Part shown: one piece after another, positions 45,084 to 57,385 of the stretch
Position numbering within the stretch: position 1 is the first letter of the stretch
How the letters are laid out: each line of letters starts with the position of its first letter
Source of the DNA: Blasia pusilla
Lineage: Eukaryota > Marchantiophyta > Marchantiopsida > Blasiales
DNA length: 64,000 bases
Direction of reading: 5' to 3'
Assembly: GCA_050084515.1 (NCBI GenBank)
Contig: CM114272.1
Coordinates: forward strand, 7,006,001 to 7,070,000
Translations under genes and position numbers: made by a program
The notes under the pieces: generated by a model
The model's database searches: none
Told to the model about the DNA's origin: nothing
What the model saw: the letters and a program-made list of their open reading frames with translations, nothing else

Positions 45084-46150
45084 TGATATCAGAATTACTC
45101 AAAGGTCCAATTAGAGCTACCATTGGTCTTCATTTCGATGCGTCCCCCCAATTTTGACTACCCCTGCTAAATGTCGGGACTCTAAGCATATAAACTTTGT
45201 TTCAAGTTGCCGAGCGTTCCACCAATTTAGACTAACCCTGCTAAATGTGGGGGGAGAAAGGGTTACGTAGTGTGGTCCAGCTTCCCCGTCATAGTGTCGT
45301 TAATCAGAGAAACAAGTGTTATAGCAAGAGGGTAAGATTTCTTCAATACATCAATAATATTCGTGTCGCCTCTTCCCTTCAAATTTTTTGTATTTAAAAT
45401 TTTCTCAGTGTGTTCTGATGGCAATCTTAGTTGAATACTTCACTAGAGGAACTTTGATACTTTTTTCTCTGTAGGACTTAACCGTATTGTATTTTTTGTT
45501 TGAGATTATCTCTGTTCTTAGATGCACTAATGTATCTGAATGGTCATATTCTTATAAGTACCTCACTCGTCATACCAAAAACTACCAGATTATTTCACTT
45601 GAATTCTTTCATATGATGGAAATATATATATCCAAGAAATTCCAGAGGAGGAAAAGTGGCCTGAGGATTTCTGGTTTGACCTTTATTTCCAAGAAAAGAG
45701 ACAAAAAATTCGCTGAACGGAAGGGATACGAGATACTACATAAGCTCTAAACTAGTGGGGCCATCTTTCGAACATTAAAAGCGTCCGATCAAACCATTGC
45801 TTACAACCTCTCCTTGAGCAAAGCATACTCCTTCAATGATTCTTCCAGAACCCACCTCAAACATCCAACAAAACCGACCCTCGGATACTATGACACAACC
45901 TCGTGACTCAGAAACTACCTAGGACAATTACTCTGTCCACCCACAATATCCCTTCCAATCTGCAGAGCTGACAAACATAGGCATAACCGCAAGCAAAACA
46001 TGTGCCTGAAATTCAATGTGCCCATGCCTGTTATCTAAGCGTACAGCTAGCTCCCGTACCCTTGGTTTTTCGACTTCCATTGCTTCATATGGGGCTGAAA
46101 CTTGCCCACATCGCTATTCATGGTTAGGCAACTCGTACTCATAGTGTACA
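45084..46150. other. Intergenic, no gene seen
   Basis: No supported coding sequence on either strand. Confidence 0.45.
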
Positions 46151-46152
46151 AG

Positions 46153-46339
46153 GTTATCGTTCAGGTTCTAGAATCTACACCGAGTCCTCATGGCTGCTCA
46201 AGGAGCTGTAAGGGAATGTAAGGTTATAGTTCAGGTTCTAGAATCTACAGCCTTACATTCCCTTATAGCTCCTCGTGCAGCCATGAAGACTCGGTGTGGC
46301 CCTCATGGCTGCTCGAGGAGCTGTAAGGGAATGTAAGGC
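46153..46339. repeat. Compound direct and inverted repeat cluster
   Basis: A 46-bp segment (46178-46223, CACCGAGTCCTCATGG...) is followed by an inverted copy (about 46251-46296) and a second direct copy (about 46301-46339). A 25-bp flanking segment (TCAGGTTCTAGAATCTACA) is also duplicated (about 46160 and 46230). Copies differ at only a few bases. Confidence 0.85.
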
Positions 46340-47982
46340 GTCACAGATATCGACAGCAAGGGCATAGAACTCTAGAATATACTCGAAATCATGGCCTCGA
46401 AGTTTTGCAAGGCCTGAGATTGTCAATGGCTGAAGCCTGTGATGGAGTGTCCCACTTGGCGTAAGGTCCAGTTAGAAGGATCTCTGATTCCTTCATGTGT
46501 ATATGTCCTCACATTTTCCAAAAACTGTCATATCGGTCTTATTCGGATCTTATCCACAGAAGGAGCATTTCACTCAGTCAGCAACTAGTCAAATTTCATG
46601 TATGATTAGAAGTCCAGGATAGAAGAATGAGATGAGCTCTACCATTAGTCATTTGATACCAGGGGACTCTTTACCAACATTTATAAACAGGAATTCGAAG
46701 AGGGCCATGGCTCAAAGGGCCACATTTGACAAACACACAAAACAAGAATAAGAAGCTCGGAAGAAACTAGATGATAGAGTGAGTCACAGTGAAAAATAGT
46801 CCATCTATTTGTCCAACAGAACAAAGAATGACCCAGTAAAGGGTAGGCAGTAAGACTCAATCAAGGCTTTGACAGATCCTGAAAAAGCCTGGTCTCATTG
46901 AAAAGAGAAGGATTGCAGTGCATTGACAATTGAATCCCAGTAGATCTCACTGCTGGGGACTACTTTGTTGTACTGCCCATTAGGGGAGATGGACCCAAAG
47001 TGCAGACGGAATCCACCTTAAGTATGGACTTCCCAAAAGATCCCTTAATTCCAGATGTGTAACGTCTCCCAAACACAGCCGGATGGGAATATAAGTAGAC
47101 GAAGCCCTGTTCCATCAAGTAGATATCAAATATTGGTGCTGACAGCTCACTGCACGATGCATTGATGGTGGATCAACCATTCGGACATATTAATGCGATA
47201 GAATGTACTGAAAGATCTTCTTTTCTTATGATTCTCAATTTGTTGCATCTCTAAAACCAAAGGCATGAGTCCATAGAGTAGAAGTCCTTTCCCACTCCCA
47301 GACAGTGTATTACCACACTGAAAAGACCTATGTGCTGCAGGAGTAATTCATAGCCATGCCAAAATCGGTCGTTGGACACAGAACGAATCTGAGACTTTCG
47401 TGATACACTGCTGGTGAATGTACTTGTCAACGAGTTTCAGTTTGCCTCGAGCTTCTGCAATTACCTTTACTTGAGCTGTTTCATGAGAACGATTCAGCAG
47501 ATGATGTATGTTGGGTGTTGGGATCAAAAATGATCAACTGCAGCAATTTAGATCTGGTAAAACAAGCAGGCAAATGCCAAATCAGCTTGTTTTGATGAAC
47601 TGCAGTAAGCATGAGCAATGCTTCACTCAACTGCAACAAACCTGAGGGCAGTACTCTGCTGAAACAATTGTCACTCGGTTCCAAAATCTCTTACTATCCA
47701 TGGATGGCGCAACGCTATACAGTTCTTTGTCACATAGTCAATGTGACAATGGAAAATCTAGCAACTGTAGCTTGAATGGAAGCTGGTGGTTCATGTATGA
47801 ACGCCACAATTGGACTTTTCAATACACCATTGGCCCAGTAGCTCTTTAAAAACATTATCTTTAAAAGTATGGAAGATGAGTACCTGGGTGTTTGCTATAT
47901 ATGCGAGGAAGGGTCTCTGCTCATGTTGTATTGTACACCAACTATCCCTCATTTTTAGACCATGAGCAAACTGCTGTGACGT
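46340..47982. other. 3' flank of the NYN gene, no gene seen
   Basis: No coding sequence supported. The part next to 47983 may be the 3' UTR of the NYN gene. Confidence 0.45.
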
Positions 47983-49815
47983 TTACTTCTCATGCTTATT
48001 GACCCGTCTTCCTTTATATTCTTTCTCATCATCCCTCCACCATTCCTGATAATAATCATTGACAGCATCACAATCAGCTTGGGACTCCGAGGCAAAGCCA
48101 GACATAAAGAATGGTATGGGTTCATTGGACCCGCCACCAAAATGAGTGGAAAGCCGCTTCAATTTAGTGCGCTTCTGCCTGCCTCTACCTGCCTTCTCGT
48201 CTCCATTTGAAACCCCCTTGGACTTTCTGGATGGGCTCGTTGATCTAGCTTGTATATCCTGATTGGTCAAAAAGAAACGCAAACCTGCTTCTATGGTGGC
48301 ATCCGAGGTTCTACTGCTCTCTGGATTGGTTTCAGTGCCCTCAAAGTCTGAACCTCCTGACGAAATCGGTGACGTGCTGGGTGTGTAAACTCCACCTGCC
48401 ACTGCTGTTTTAACCTCGACTGGAATAGACCCATCAGTCAGAAACTCGCCATGCGCGGTAACTCTTTCGGAAGTGATATTTGCTGATGTTCTTACCTCAG
48501 TTTCTCCAGTGCCATCACTTGGTGACGGGATCTCAGTGGCAATTCTTGCGTCTGATGAAAACCCCCTGGATCTGATGGGCACATTAGGTCCAAACTTTGT
48601 AACATACGAAACACTGTGGAGTTTTCTGGATTTAGGAGCATCGAGCTCTGCCTCTCCTTCGCTCTCACTTCCCGATGAATCATCGCTGAGAAAATCCAGG
48701 CTTTTGCTGGCTTCTTCCCATTCCTCGGGGCTATCTTCAAACCGCCAGCTCTCTTCTTCATCCGATTCTGATCCCGCATCGGTTTCACTCTCCCCTTCAT
48801 CGAGATCTTCGGCGTCAAATCCGAAGCCTTTGAACTTTCCCGGATCATCCAATTTACTTTCAAGTCGAGTCAGAAAGTGCGCCATCAGTTGGCTCGTCTC
48901 GCGCTTTGCTCTCTGCTCTGCTACACCTGATGCGACCTCCGCCCAAGAGAAGTACGTATCCGCATAAGCGCTCAGAACTCTCAGGTCCCCGACGACAATA
49001 GTATGCAAACTTCGCTCTCGTGCCATTCTCAGCATCGGAGTGAAGTCTGAATCGTCTGAGACCAAGCAAATGCACTTCACTCCCCTTTTAATGGACTTCG
49101 TCATGTGCTCCTGAAGAGCGATGTCCGCAGCCTGAGGTTTATCTTCCACCGTTCTCACAAAGACACCCGCCCTTCTCAAATCCCCCATTAACCCATACCC
49201 TATCTTGGGAATTATAATGCTACGAGCTGCCTCTTTGTACTTGGCCTCCTTCTCCACATTCTTATCCCAGAATCGCTCCTTTTGCCTCTTTTTTCCTTTC
49301 AACGACTCGAGATGGTTCATACGCTTCTTGTGCTCCCTCTCATGAAGCATCTTGAAATGTTTGGTGAGCTCCAAACGTGTCTTCTTCTTTGCCCCACACA
49401 CTCCACACAAGTACGGCTGCTCCGGCTTCACTAATCCGTTCTGCTCCAGCTCATCCAACATCTTTCTCTCCTTTCTCTCCTCGTGAACCCATGTAGGTAT
49501 GTGAGAGAATGCATGGCGGTTGGCATAGGCCACCACATCTACAACCTCCCCAAACCCAGCGGCCATTGCTCTCAAACGAGTCGCAGCTTTGAACGGGGGC
49601 ACATTCTTCGGAGGCTTGTTGTCCAAGTCCCAGAAAACAGCCACAGAGCGCTCCTTCAGTCGAGGTGCTGAATCTGCCAAACCCGTCCTCTCAAAGGCAG
49701 GCGATAAAGATCCATAAGATCGCAGACTGCAGCAGCCCCCAGCCAAGCTGAATTCCTCCGCGACGGCTACGGCAGCAAGCGTCCTTCGACCGACTGAGCG
49801 AAAGAAGAAAGCCAT
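47983..49815 (-). CDS. NYN-domain putative ribonuclease with inserted C2H2 zinc finger, probably organellar
   Basis: The first in-frame ATG is at 49813-49815; the open frame extends further upstream but only with non-ATG codons. The product is about 610 residues. The N-terminus MAFFFRSVGRRTLAAVAVAE is basic, hydroxylated and Arg-rich without acids until about residue 20, like a mitochondrial or plastid presequence. The NYN (PIN-like) nuclease fold follows, with acidic residues in FWDLDN (about 63), ADIAL (about 231) and SDDSDF (about 254). Between the first two lies a C-x2-C-x12-H-x4-H finger (CGVCGAKKKT...KHFKMLH) and a charged helix. The C-terminal half is low-complexity, Ser/Glu/Asp-rich and then basic. 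Plants have such proteins annotated as putative endonucleases, and NYN nucleases are known in plant mitochondrial transcript processing. Substrate is inferred only. Single exon, no defects. Confidence 0.85.
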   Translation of the reverse strand: MAFFFRSVGRRTLAAVAVAEEFSLAGGCCSLRSYGSLSPAFERTGLADSAPRLKERSVAVFWDLDNKPPKNVPPFKAATRLRAMAAGFGEVVDVVAYANRHAFSHIPTWVHEERKERKMLDELEQNGLVKPEQPYLCGVCGAKKKTRLELTKHFKMLHEREHKKRMNHLESLKGKKRQKERFWDKNVEKEAKYKEAARSIIIPKIGYGLMGDLRRAGVFVRTVEDKPQAADIALQEHMTKSIKRGVKCICLVSDDSDFTPMLRMARERSLHTIVVGDLRVLSAYADTYFSWAEVASGVAEQRAKRETSQLMAHFLTRLESKLDDPGKFKGFGFDAEDLDEGESETDAGSESDEEESWRFEDSPEEWEEASKSLDFLSDDSSGSESEGEAELDAPKSRKLHSVSYVTKFGPNVPIRSRGFSSDARIATEIPSPSDGTGETEVRTSANITSERVTAHGEFLTDGSIPVEVKTAVAGGVYTPSTSPISSGGSDFEGTETNPESSRTSDATIEAGLRFFLTNQDIQARSTSPSRKSKGVSNGDEKAGRGRQKRTKLKRLSTHFGGGSNEPIPFFMSGFASESQADCDAVNDYYQEWWRDDEKEYKGRRVNKHEK

Positions 49816-51070
49816 TACCACAGCTCTCCACCGATTCCGTTTCCCCAAAACCAACCAAGCATATTGCGAATTGATCAACTCGAACTAGTACCCTGAGCGC
49901 TGGAGATTTCACCGACCCGTACCCTAAATCCTAAACCCCGGGGCCATCCTAAACCAGATCGCATCGAAACGACCTCATTACATTCCTGCACTACATTTGC
50001 ATCCTCGGGTGCAACGGCCGGAACGACTGAACGAGAAGCACTCATTCCCGCAGCTCTTCAGAAATCTGTCCCACTGATCCGACGAACCCCGACCTGCCGA
50101 TCATCAGCGGCCTGCTCCTCAGGCTCTTAAGACCAAAACCACGACAGATGCGCACAATTCTTCCGCAGCAGGCGCAGCAATGCGTCCACTGACCTTACTC
50201 CCAACACAACGTCCAGTACCCACAGCAATCACTCACAGTACTTAACCCCAAACCCCAACGATCCGAATAGACGATTTCAGAAATCGGCCTTCCTCCCGTC
50301 TATCAACCTCCGCACGTGCAATCCCTCAGCTAAACCCCGGCACACACCAGACCGGCGCCACGGTCGACAGGCGGACTGACGAATCGCTGAGAACTCCTCC
50401 GCCATGCGCACAATCTCGAAACCCTCACAGCTCCTCCGCTACGCGCAAACTCGAGAAGCGCTGCCTAATCCTCCGCCGAGTACAACGCTCTCCAGCCTCT
50501 GGCACAGGAGACTGATCAACATGACCTGAATTCCGCCATCAGCCCAAATGGATCAAACAATTCGCCGCTGTCATCAGCTGAGAACCCTGCGGCTCTCGAA
50601 ACCCTGAGAACTCATCTTTATTGAGGTTCATCATTTTATCTCGAAACCCTGAGAACTCCTCCGCCATGAGCGGACTCGAGAAGCGCTGCACAATCCTCCG
50701 CCATGAATGAATGGCATGGACCACGCATTCCGGATGCTGCCGGAACACACGATCCAGAATCTGCAAAGCAATCGAACAAGCGGCCGCAGTCAACAACAGG
50801 GGGACGAGGAATCGATGGCTCAATCTGTCAGCCCCACCGGACCCAACATCGCCGTCGCGACCCGTGATTCGACGACGCGTCGCGACTCGCGACGGCATGA
50901 CCTCCATGCAGGTATCAGTACTTCCCGAGGGTGCGTGCGGACGGACGGACGGATCCTCATCCGTTGCCCAACTGCCCGTGAAGATACTCACCGGTAGGAT
51001 TTGGCGGCAGCCGCGTTTGTAACGGAGGACCACTGAATTTAGAGAATTCTGATTTAAGCGCGATCCCATG
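49816..51070. other. Upstream region of the NYN gene
   Basis: GC-moderate sequence with repeated phrases, for example CTCGAAACCCTGAGAACTC (about 50597 and 50640) and ACTCGAGAAGCGCTGC (about 50450 and 50673). No supported gene. Open frames on both strands lack domains. Confidence 0.45.
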
Positions 51071-53270
51071 GAGACAGGCTAAACGGGTCGCCGCGACCTT
51101 CTTTTGTGCGTCCGACGCGACTTGCCTATGGAAAATGTGAAAAAACGTAGCGGTCTCTACTAACAGCCTTATCCCATGGAGGCGACCAGGCCGCTACCCT
51201 CATTCATGCCACCAAGGGCAGATCTCCATGGCGTTGCGGTCTCCGCCCCGACAAGGAATTGCTTGATCGCCTCTGACACGGCCCGGAATTGTTATCGGAA
51301 CGAGGCTAGGACCCAAAGGAGATTTCCATGGGGACATACCCCAAAAGTAGGTTCCCATTCAATAATAGAGCAAAATAATAATAATAGCTTCGTGAGGTTG
51401 GACCATTTTTATGTCCAAAAGTTTTGGCCCAAAAACATTGGTCCTTATACCATGCGCTCTCAGTTGTCGTGCGGCCGGCTTCCTGCCCAGTCGCAATCAG
51501 GGTCACTACAACCTTCGTATGGCAATTGCAAGAATAGTGTTATTTCCTTCTAGTCAATTTTTGATGGGTGGTAACAAAGTCGCAAATATTTGCGTCTTAT
51601 GTTCTAACGGCGCGAATTGTGTCCAAGTCCCATGAATCTCATCTGTCGGATCAACCAAGATCCAGAACCGTGGGGCTGAGTCTTGGTGACCTCGGCCGCA
51701 TGGGACCGGATCCTAAGGAAATAACTATCTACAGTCACAACCAAGTCACTGTCGTTAGGCCATTTCTGCGTCCACAAATTGGCGATCATCCGTGGTGTGC
51801 ATGGGATTTTTCCCTAAGGGGAAATTCCCATGCACACCATGGAGGGTCTCCAATTTCTTTAGGGAAAAATCTCATGCACACCATAATCTTGGTCGATCAT
51901 AGAGGGTCAACAGTTTCTGCTTCCAAAACATTTGGGTGCAATTTCGATCAATTTATGATGAGAAGTAGTTACTATGGACCAGTGCATTTTGTTACATTAT
52001 CTATTGGTAGATTACTTCGAACGTAGAAATGGAGGTTGCGAGAACCTTTGCACGTGTTCATGGGATTGCTTTCTTAGAGTATTTAAGGGGCATCTCATAT
52101 AGTAGGACGCAGATCCCCTCTTAATAAAATGAAAATAAATCACATCCTAATCATGAGGGAAATTATATAAAGTTGGCTAGGTAGATGAGCTCAACTCCAT
52201 GTGGTCATCGATTCAAGGTCACGTGCGGATGCCACCTGCTACTACAGAATGGTTACCATGAACTTTTGTAGAAACCATTTCCGTAATTTCAAAATTTTCA
52301 GAAATTGATGAGATAAGAGCGAGCATCTCGAAGACAATAGATGTTGTCAATTCGGGGTGTAGGGTTCTCGAACATAAGATTTTTGGAGCCTACATATAAA
52401 TTGTATGTAGTGATAGTCATAATGTTCTCCTTTAGGCTTATATGTTATGGAGGAAATGTTAATAATCAATGATGACCAATAAAAAACTGACATATAACAT
52501 GACTAGTAATCGCGGCAAAGGAAATTCGGTCCTCTATAGTAAAGCATTGGCATACTCATGAACATAAATATATGACACATAAGGTGAAAAAGTACATAAT
52601 GAATGTAAGTAGAGATAACTAAACTTTTGTTGGAGGATTACCTCATGCCAGAGCGATTTCATGGTAACCGCAAATAGTAAAAAGATAATAACTATAAAAT
52701 TGAAAGTCTACAAGAGTTCATGATGAATTAGTGTGTATGGGTCCTACGAGCTAAAAAGGGAGGCACAAGAAATCAAATGGAACAGTTGTGCCAATATGTG
52801 CAAAGAAATAGTTTCCATAACCTAAAATAAACGTGTATGATTGTAATAAGAAAAAGGACGATTTGGATGAAAATATTAGAGCGTCATGGCTAACAACTAG
52901 TTTCATACTTGACTAAGAATTAACCAATTAGGATACTTAAAAATCATGAGATGCAACAAATGATGCACACAATCAAGATAATGCAAACAAAAATGCCAAT
53001 TAATACACACAGACAAAAATTAGATTATATTCTCTTTGTGAAATTCTGAATGAAACACTACAACAAAGTCCATTGTCATCAATGGCGTTTTTGCAATATT
53101 ACACACTCTAATAAGAATTTTTGGGACTAAAACATAATACGACTAAAAGACTTACCATGCTATAATCTATATTGCTAACGAGGGGAAAATATGAGTTATT
53201 TTGATACTAAAGTAAACTTTCTATATTAACTAATAATGGATCAACATTCACTCTATCAATTCGTGGATGA
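51071..53270. other. Intergenic, one fold-back
   Basis: No gene. A fold-back lies at 51793-51849 (TGGTGTGCATGGGA and its exact reverse complement, 29-nt spacer). The same TCATGCACACCA end recurs directly at 51873-51884. Confidence 0.5.
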
Positions 53271-53411
53271 AATAAAATCAAAAGTTGAGAATGAAATAGC
53301 ATTGGAATATGCATCAAATACTAAGTACCAACCTCTTTAGTAGTTAAGTACCTTCCTCTTTAGTAGTTGATGCATATTCCAATTCTATTTCATCCTCAAC
53401 TTTCGATTTTG
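53271..53411. repeat. Inverted repeat with ~50-bp arms
   Basis: AAAAGTTGAGAATGAAATAG, then ATTGGAATATGCATCAA, on the left is repeated as its reverse complement at about 53360-53411 with only a few mismatches. The spacer holds a direct duplication of CCTCTTTAGTAGTT. Confidence 0.8.
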
Positions 53412-54900
53412 AAAATAAAATACAATAGGTATTCTTACTAACTATTGTGAGATCTTCTAATTTGTCTAAGTCTGTGACATTGGGAGAAATTTTTTCCAAT
53501 TGCACATTCAACAATAATCCATTTTTTCTTTGCTTCATGCATCTTCTTTTTTTTATTAAAATCGAAGCCTAAGAAAATGTAAAGTCTATCACTGCATCAA
53601 TTGGTAACAGGGAAATGGGTTTGAGTTCTGTTAATGGTAGGAGCCTAATGCTTTTTAATTCTATAATTGAGAATAGCTCATTTCTCACTCTTGCATTTGT
53701 CGATTTCAACTTATTAAGCTTCACTCCTTTAAGGATTAATGTTTCCTTCTGCAACCTTACAGTATTGCCGTGAAATATAATGAGAAACAGTATGTACATA
53801 TAGTGAGGACATATGTAATATATAGTATGAATATGAGTTATCTGTTATGGAAGGAGTTTTATTTTTTTCACGAACTATGGCATCATAGGATTTACAATCG
53901 TCGATCATTTTGAAGATTCTTCTCTTTATTATTCCATATGCCAAGTACTAGGTAGTATACTCATGTTGTCAGCATATGGCATATGTATTGATGATGGTTG
54001 TGTATAAACAACTTGTTGTTGCTCATGGTCTTTTATAAAGGTTGAAGGTTACACAAAATATAGTTAAATTGAGATAGGTTGAAACTATACACTACTAACT
54101 TGAAAGCCCATCTTACACTTGTTGAAAATTGCTCCAATATTTGCTTTTGAAATGGTGTCTTTGATGCAATTAAATTTGTACTATGTGAGGTAATAGTCAA
54201 GTGTGGTTAACTCACCACAAACCTATTAGACACTTCATTGCACTGCTCATCATCATTTGAGAATCAAAGAGGACGTGTTAGTGACTTTCTAATGCTTCCT
54301 ACTATAGTAATCTCAAATGTGCATTACTAAGGATGTGAATGTTCACATAGTGCTACTAAGTTTAATGACCATAAATAATGAAATCAAAGGGAATCAAGAT
54401 TCCTAATATTTTTTAAATATGTCTACAAGAAATTCTTGAAAAAATTACACAAGTTAATCCATATGTAAAAGCATGCTTCGAACCACTAAGCATTTGCCTC
54501 GTATTGTACTACCTTGTGATTTATGCTTTGTTATAGCATACGACAACATAAGTGGAAATGTATGCGTGTAGAACTTATATCTATTTTTATTATGGATGAA
54601 TTCACAAACATATCTAGCTACTTACCTTGCTCAAATTTGTATTACATTCTAACTTCAAAAATATTGCCTCCATAGAATTCCCTTGCACCAAAAGGTCATG
54701 AATAGTGCCTAAGGATCCATTCGCATCCCTTCTTTAAATACTTAGGTTGGCCGTCAAAATAACTCTAAACAAAGGGACTTTGTTGGAAGTCTCATTTATT
54801 GCACCAATGTTGTAAGTTATTTATGCCAATAATATCTGCCTCAACGGATACTTATATAATACTTGCCTCACCAAAGAATCTAACTAGAGATAGAGTTTTG
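53412..54900 (-). pseudogene. Decayed PIF1-like helicase, copy 1 (minus)
   Basis: Reading 5' to 3' on the minus strand: LTANLSI...DANGSLGTIHD (about 54770-54700), an FPLMLSYAITKHKSQGSTI block (about 54540), and LTCVIFSRIS (about 54450, degenerate motif VI). About 970 bp on comes a segment ending TDLDKLEDLT (about 53460). The same blocks occur in the same order in the plus-strand copy at 60860-62920. It may derive from a second Helitron lineage or from a host PIF1 gene. Exons are separated by AT-rich introns, with many stops. Confidence 0.6.
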
Positions 54901-56645
54901 TTTATTGTCATATCAACTCCATGTGCATAACTAACAATTGTATGAGTAGTATTAAAATCAAGAGATTCATTAGGACTAACCAAGCAACTCCCTAAATATT
55001 GATAAATCTCAAATTGTGATGGTAGTCTACATCTAACAATACTTAAGATATTTTAAAACTTTGGATCTATTGTCTACCTCATAGGGATGGTAATGTAATC
55101 CTTTTTTTTTTCTAGTTTCCCAAAAAGGTAAAGATGAGAGATGACATGGCTTGTAACCATTCTTTTTCATATGCATCCAAATGGGTAGAAGTTGGCAAAA
55201 GTCACATAATAGAATAACAACTTAAGTATCAAATGGGTTCTGGCCGCAAGTACCCGCAACATCATTAAGTCATATTACAAGAGTCTTTAGTAGTTTAAGA
55301 GTCATCATTGAGCAACTTTTCTATTTTGATATACGTCCAATGTGGAAAGTAATGATGGAAGATCATCTTTAATATAAATGCTAAATCGAGTGCTCAATGC
55401 AAAATGTAAGGTTGTGGCACACGGATGAAGTCTCACTGCTACAATGACATTTGTAACCACAAGCATAACAGTCTAACTCTTTTGACTCCAATAGCCTGAC
55501 ATGAAGTTCATGAAGTGTGACTTACATGTCCATAGTGTTCCACATACCACATGTAGACCGCACTTGGTATTTTTTAGCATTAAAAATAAAAAATTGATAT
55601 GTTATGAAATGTGGTGGAGAAAAATATTTATCAACATTGTCAAAGAAGATTTTGAGGTTGGTTGTTGGAATAATGGGAATGGTTGATAACACGAAAAAGT
55701 TGGATTTAGTGCGTAGAACCTCAACCAATACTCAACCATTTTATGAATAGTTTATTGTGGCATGAACTAAGCTCCACAAGTTCCTTGTTGATAAGTGATG
55801 TTCTTGTTGATGAGCACTAATAATAATATGTATGTCTTCCATATAAAAAAATTAGCTTCCTATGGATGCATTCATACAAAGAAGTCAATTGTTTGTTAGG
55901 AACTAACATAATTTTTGACTTTGATCTAAATAACATCTTTGTTGGTAGTATATCATAGAAAACTCCTCCAGATGAGGCCAAAGTCAGTGAAGTAGATAAG
56001 TTTGGACTTCTTGTACAAAAATCAACCTAGAGAGTCAATCTTCACTAGATGCTTTTCCTCTTTAGATTTTTCATAATGTTTCGAATAATCTCTAAATATA
56101 AAATTTGAGAAGGTAGGTGATATATGCCAATAAACTTGTACACAATGGAGGCATACTTAATTGACTATCTATATAGATTTTTCCTTCTACTTTGAGGACT
56201 ACAATCAATATCGAGTATAGCATCTGATATAGGAATTGTTGGTATTTGCAAGGAGATGAGGATTGCTTATGTTGCACAAACATCCAACATTGATTGTTAT
56301 CTATATATCTATGTTAAGTGCACCAAGTGGTTCACTCTTTAGTGCACACTTAATGAGATTAAAAAAGATCATTCAACATTAGTAATATGTTGTAAATTCA
56401 TATGTACTCCCCATAGAAGCAAAACAGGTAGATGGTGAGGAACTATATTTTTATCATGCCAAGATGGTATACAGTACCTTCATTTATGATTGAATGTATC
56501 AAATGGATAGATTTAAGTTTGAAAAGGTATAAGCACAAAATCCTAATTGGCAAAAGCATTGCTATGTCTACTTGTCCAATATGAGGAAGAAGTGTGGCAT
56601 TCCCCAACGTATCCACTCATGTTTTTACATCATTAAGATGTCTCG
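54901..56645. other. AT-rich intergenic, no gene seen
   Basis: May contain the unrecognisable N-terminal part of the minus-strand helicase copy. Nothing specific could be supported. Confidence 0.35.
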
Positions 56646-57085
56646 TATGTCACGTCCTTTAGGATAGATCGGTGAGATCTAGTAGAGCGTCTTCAAGAGT
56701 AGTGGAAGACAGGCCTAGGAGGTCGAGGATGACCTGCTGAGGCCCCGAGAAACCTGAGAGAGCAGGTTTCCCCTTCGTTTTGGCTCATTTGGAGCCATAT
56801 TGAGGAACTTACCATTTTGAGTATGTGATCGACTTTATATTTTTGGCAAGTGGCCCTTGACCTCCTACATCAAGTCAAGAGCCAAGGAGGTGACTTGGGA
56901 GGATAGGTTACCATGGAGAGAGCTTGGGAGAGGGGAGGGGTATATATCCCAAGAGAGAGAGAGAGCTTGAGAGCTCATTCTCTCTTTGTTGAACCTCTTG
57001 GCATGAGGCGGCGGAGTTATGGTCCCTTGCCTTGTGAATGTAACCCAAGCCTTTCATTAGGAAAGTGGGTTTGGTTTGACATGGG
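56646..57085 (+). repeat. ~400-bp direct repeat, copy 1 (possible LTR)
   Basis: Shares ordered blocks with 63540-63935: GGTTTCCC, CATTTGGAG, TTGAGGAACT, GGAGAG...CTCATTCT, GTTGAACCTCTTG, and GCGGAGTTATGG followed by CCTTGCCTTGTGA. The copies are 6.9 kb apart in direct orientation, so they could be LTRs of an element whose interior is 57.1-63.5 kb. Termini were not defined and the right copy runs toward the window end. Confidence 0.55.
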
Positions 57086-57385
57086 AGAGAGTGCACATCT
57101 TTGAGAGTTGTGGTGTGAGATTGTGTAGAGAGAGATTGGATCTTACTTTATTGGAGATATTTTGGTACTTCTTGTCTCGTTGTTTGGATGCCATGAGTTA
57201 GCATGGGATCGTGCATATTTGTGTGTGTGTTCGATGACAGCGATGTATGTTGTGTAGCGATGTGTATGCGCACGACACGTATGTCATCCTACACTTCCTG
57301 TCATTTTTGGGTTGATGCAATGTTTAGCTAGCCTCTAGTAGACCTTCTCTTCATAATTTTCTAGATTTCTAGGACATAGGATTTC

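Noticed and set aside
50539-51069. 176-residue minus-strand open frame upstream of the NYN gene
   Set aside because: Contains repeated phrases (ETL/GFR-like repeats) from duplicated DNA and has no recognisable domain.
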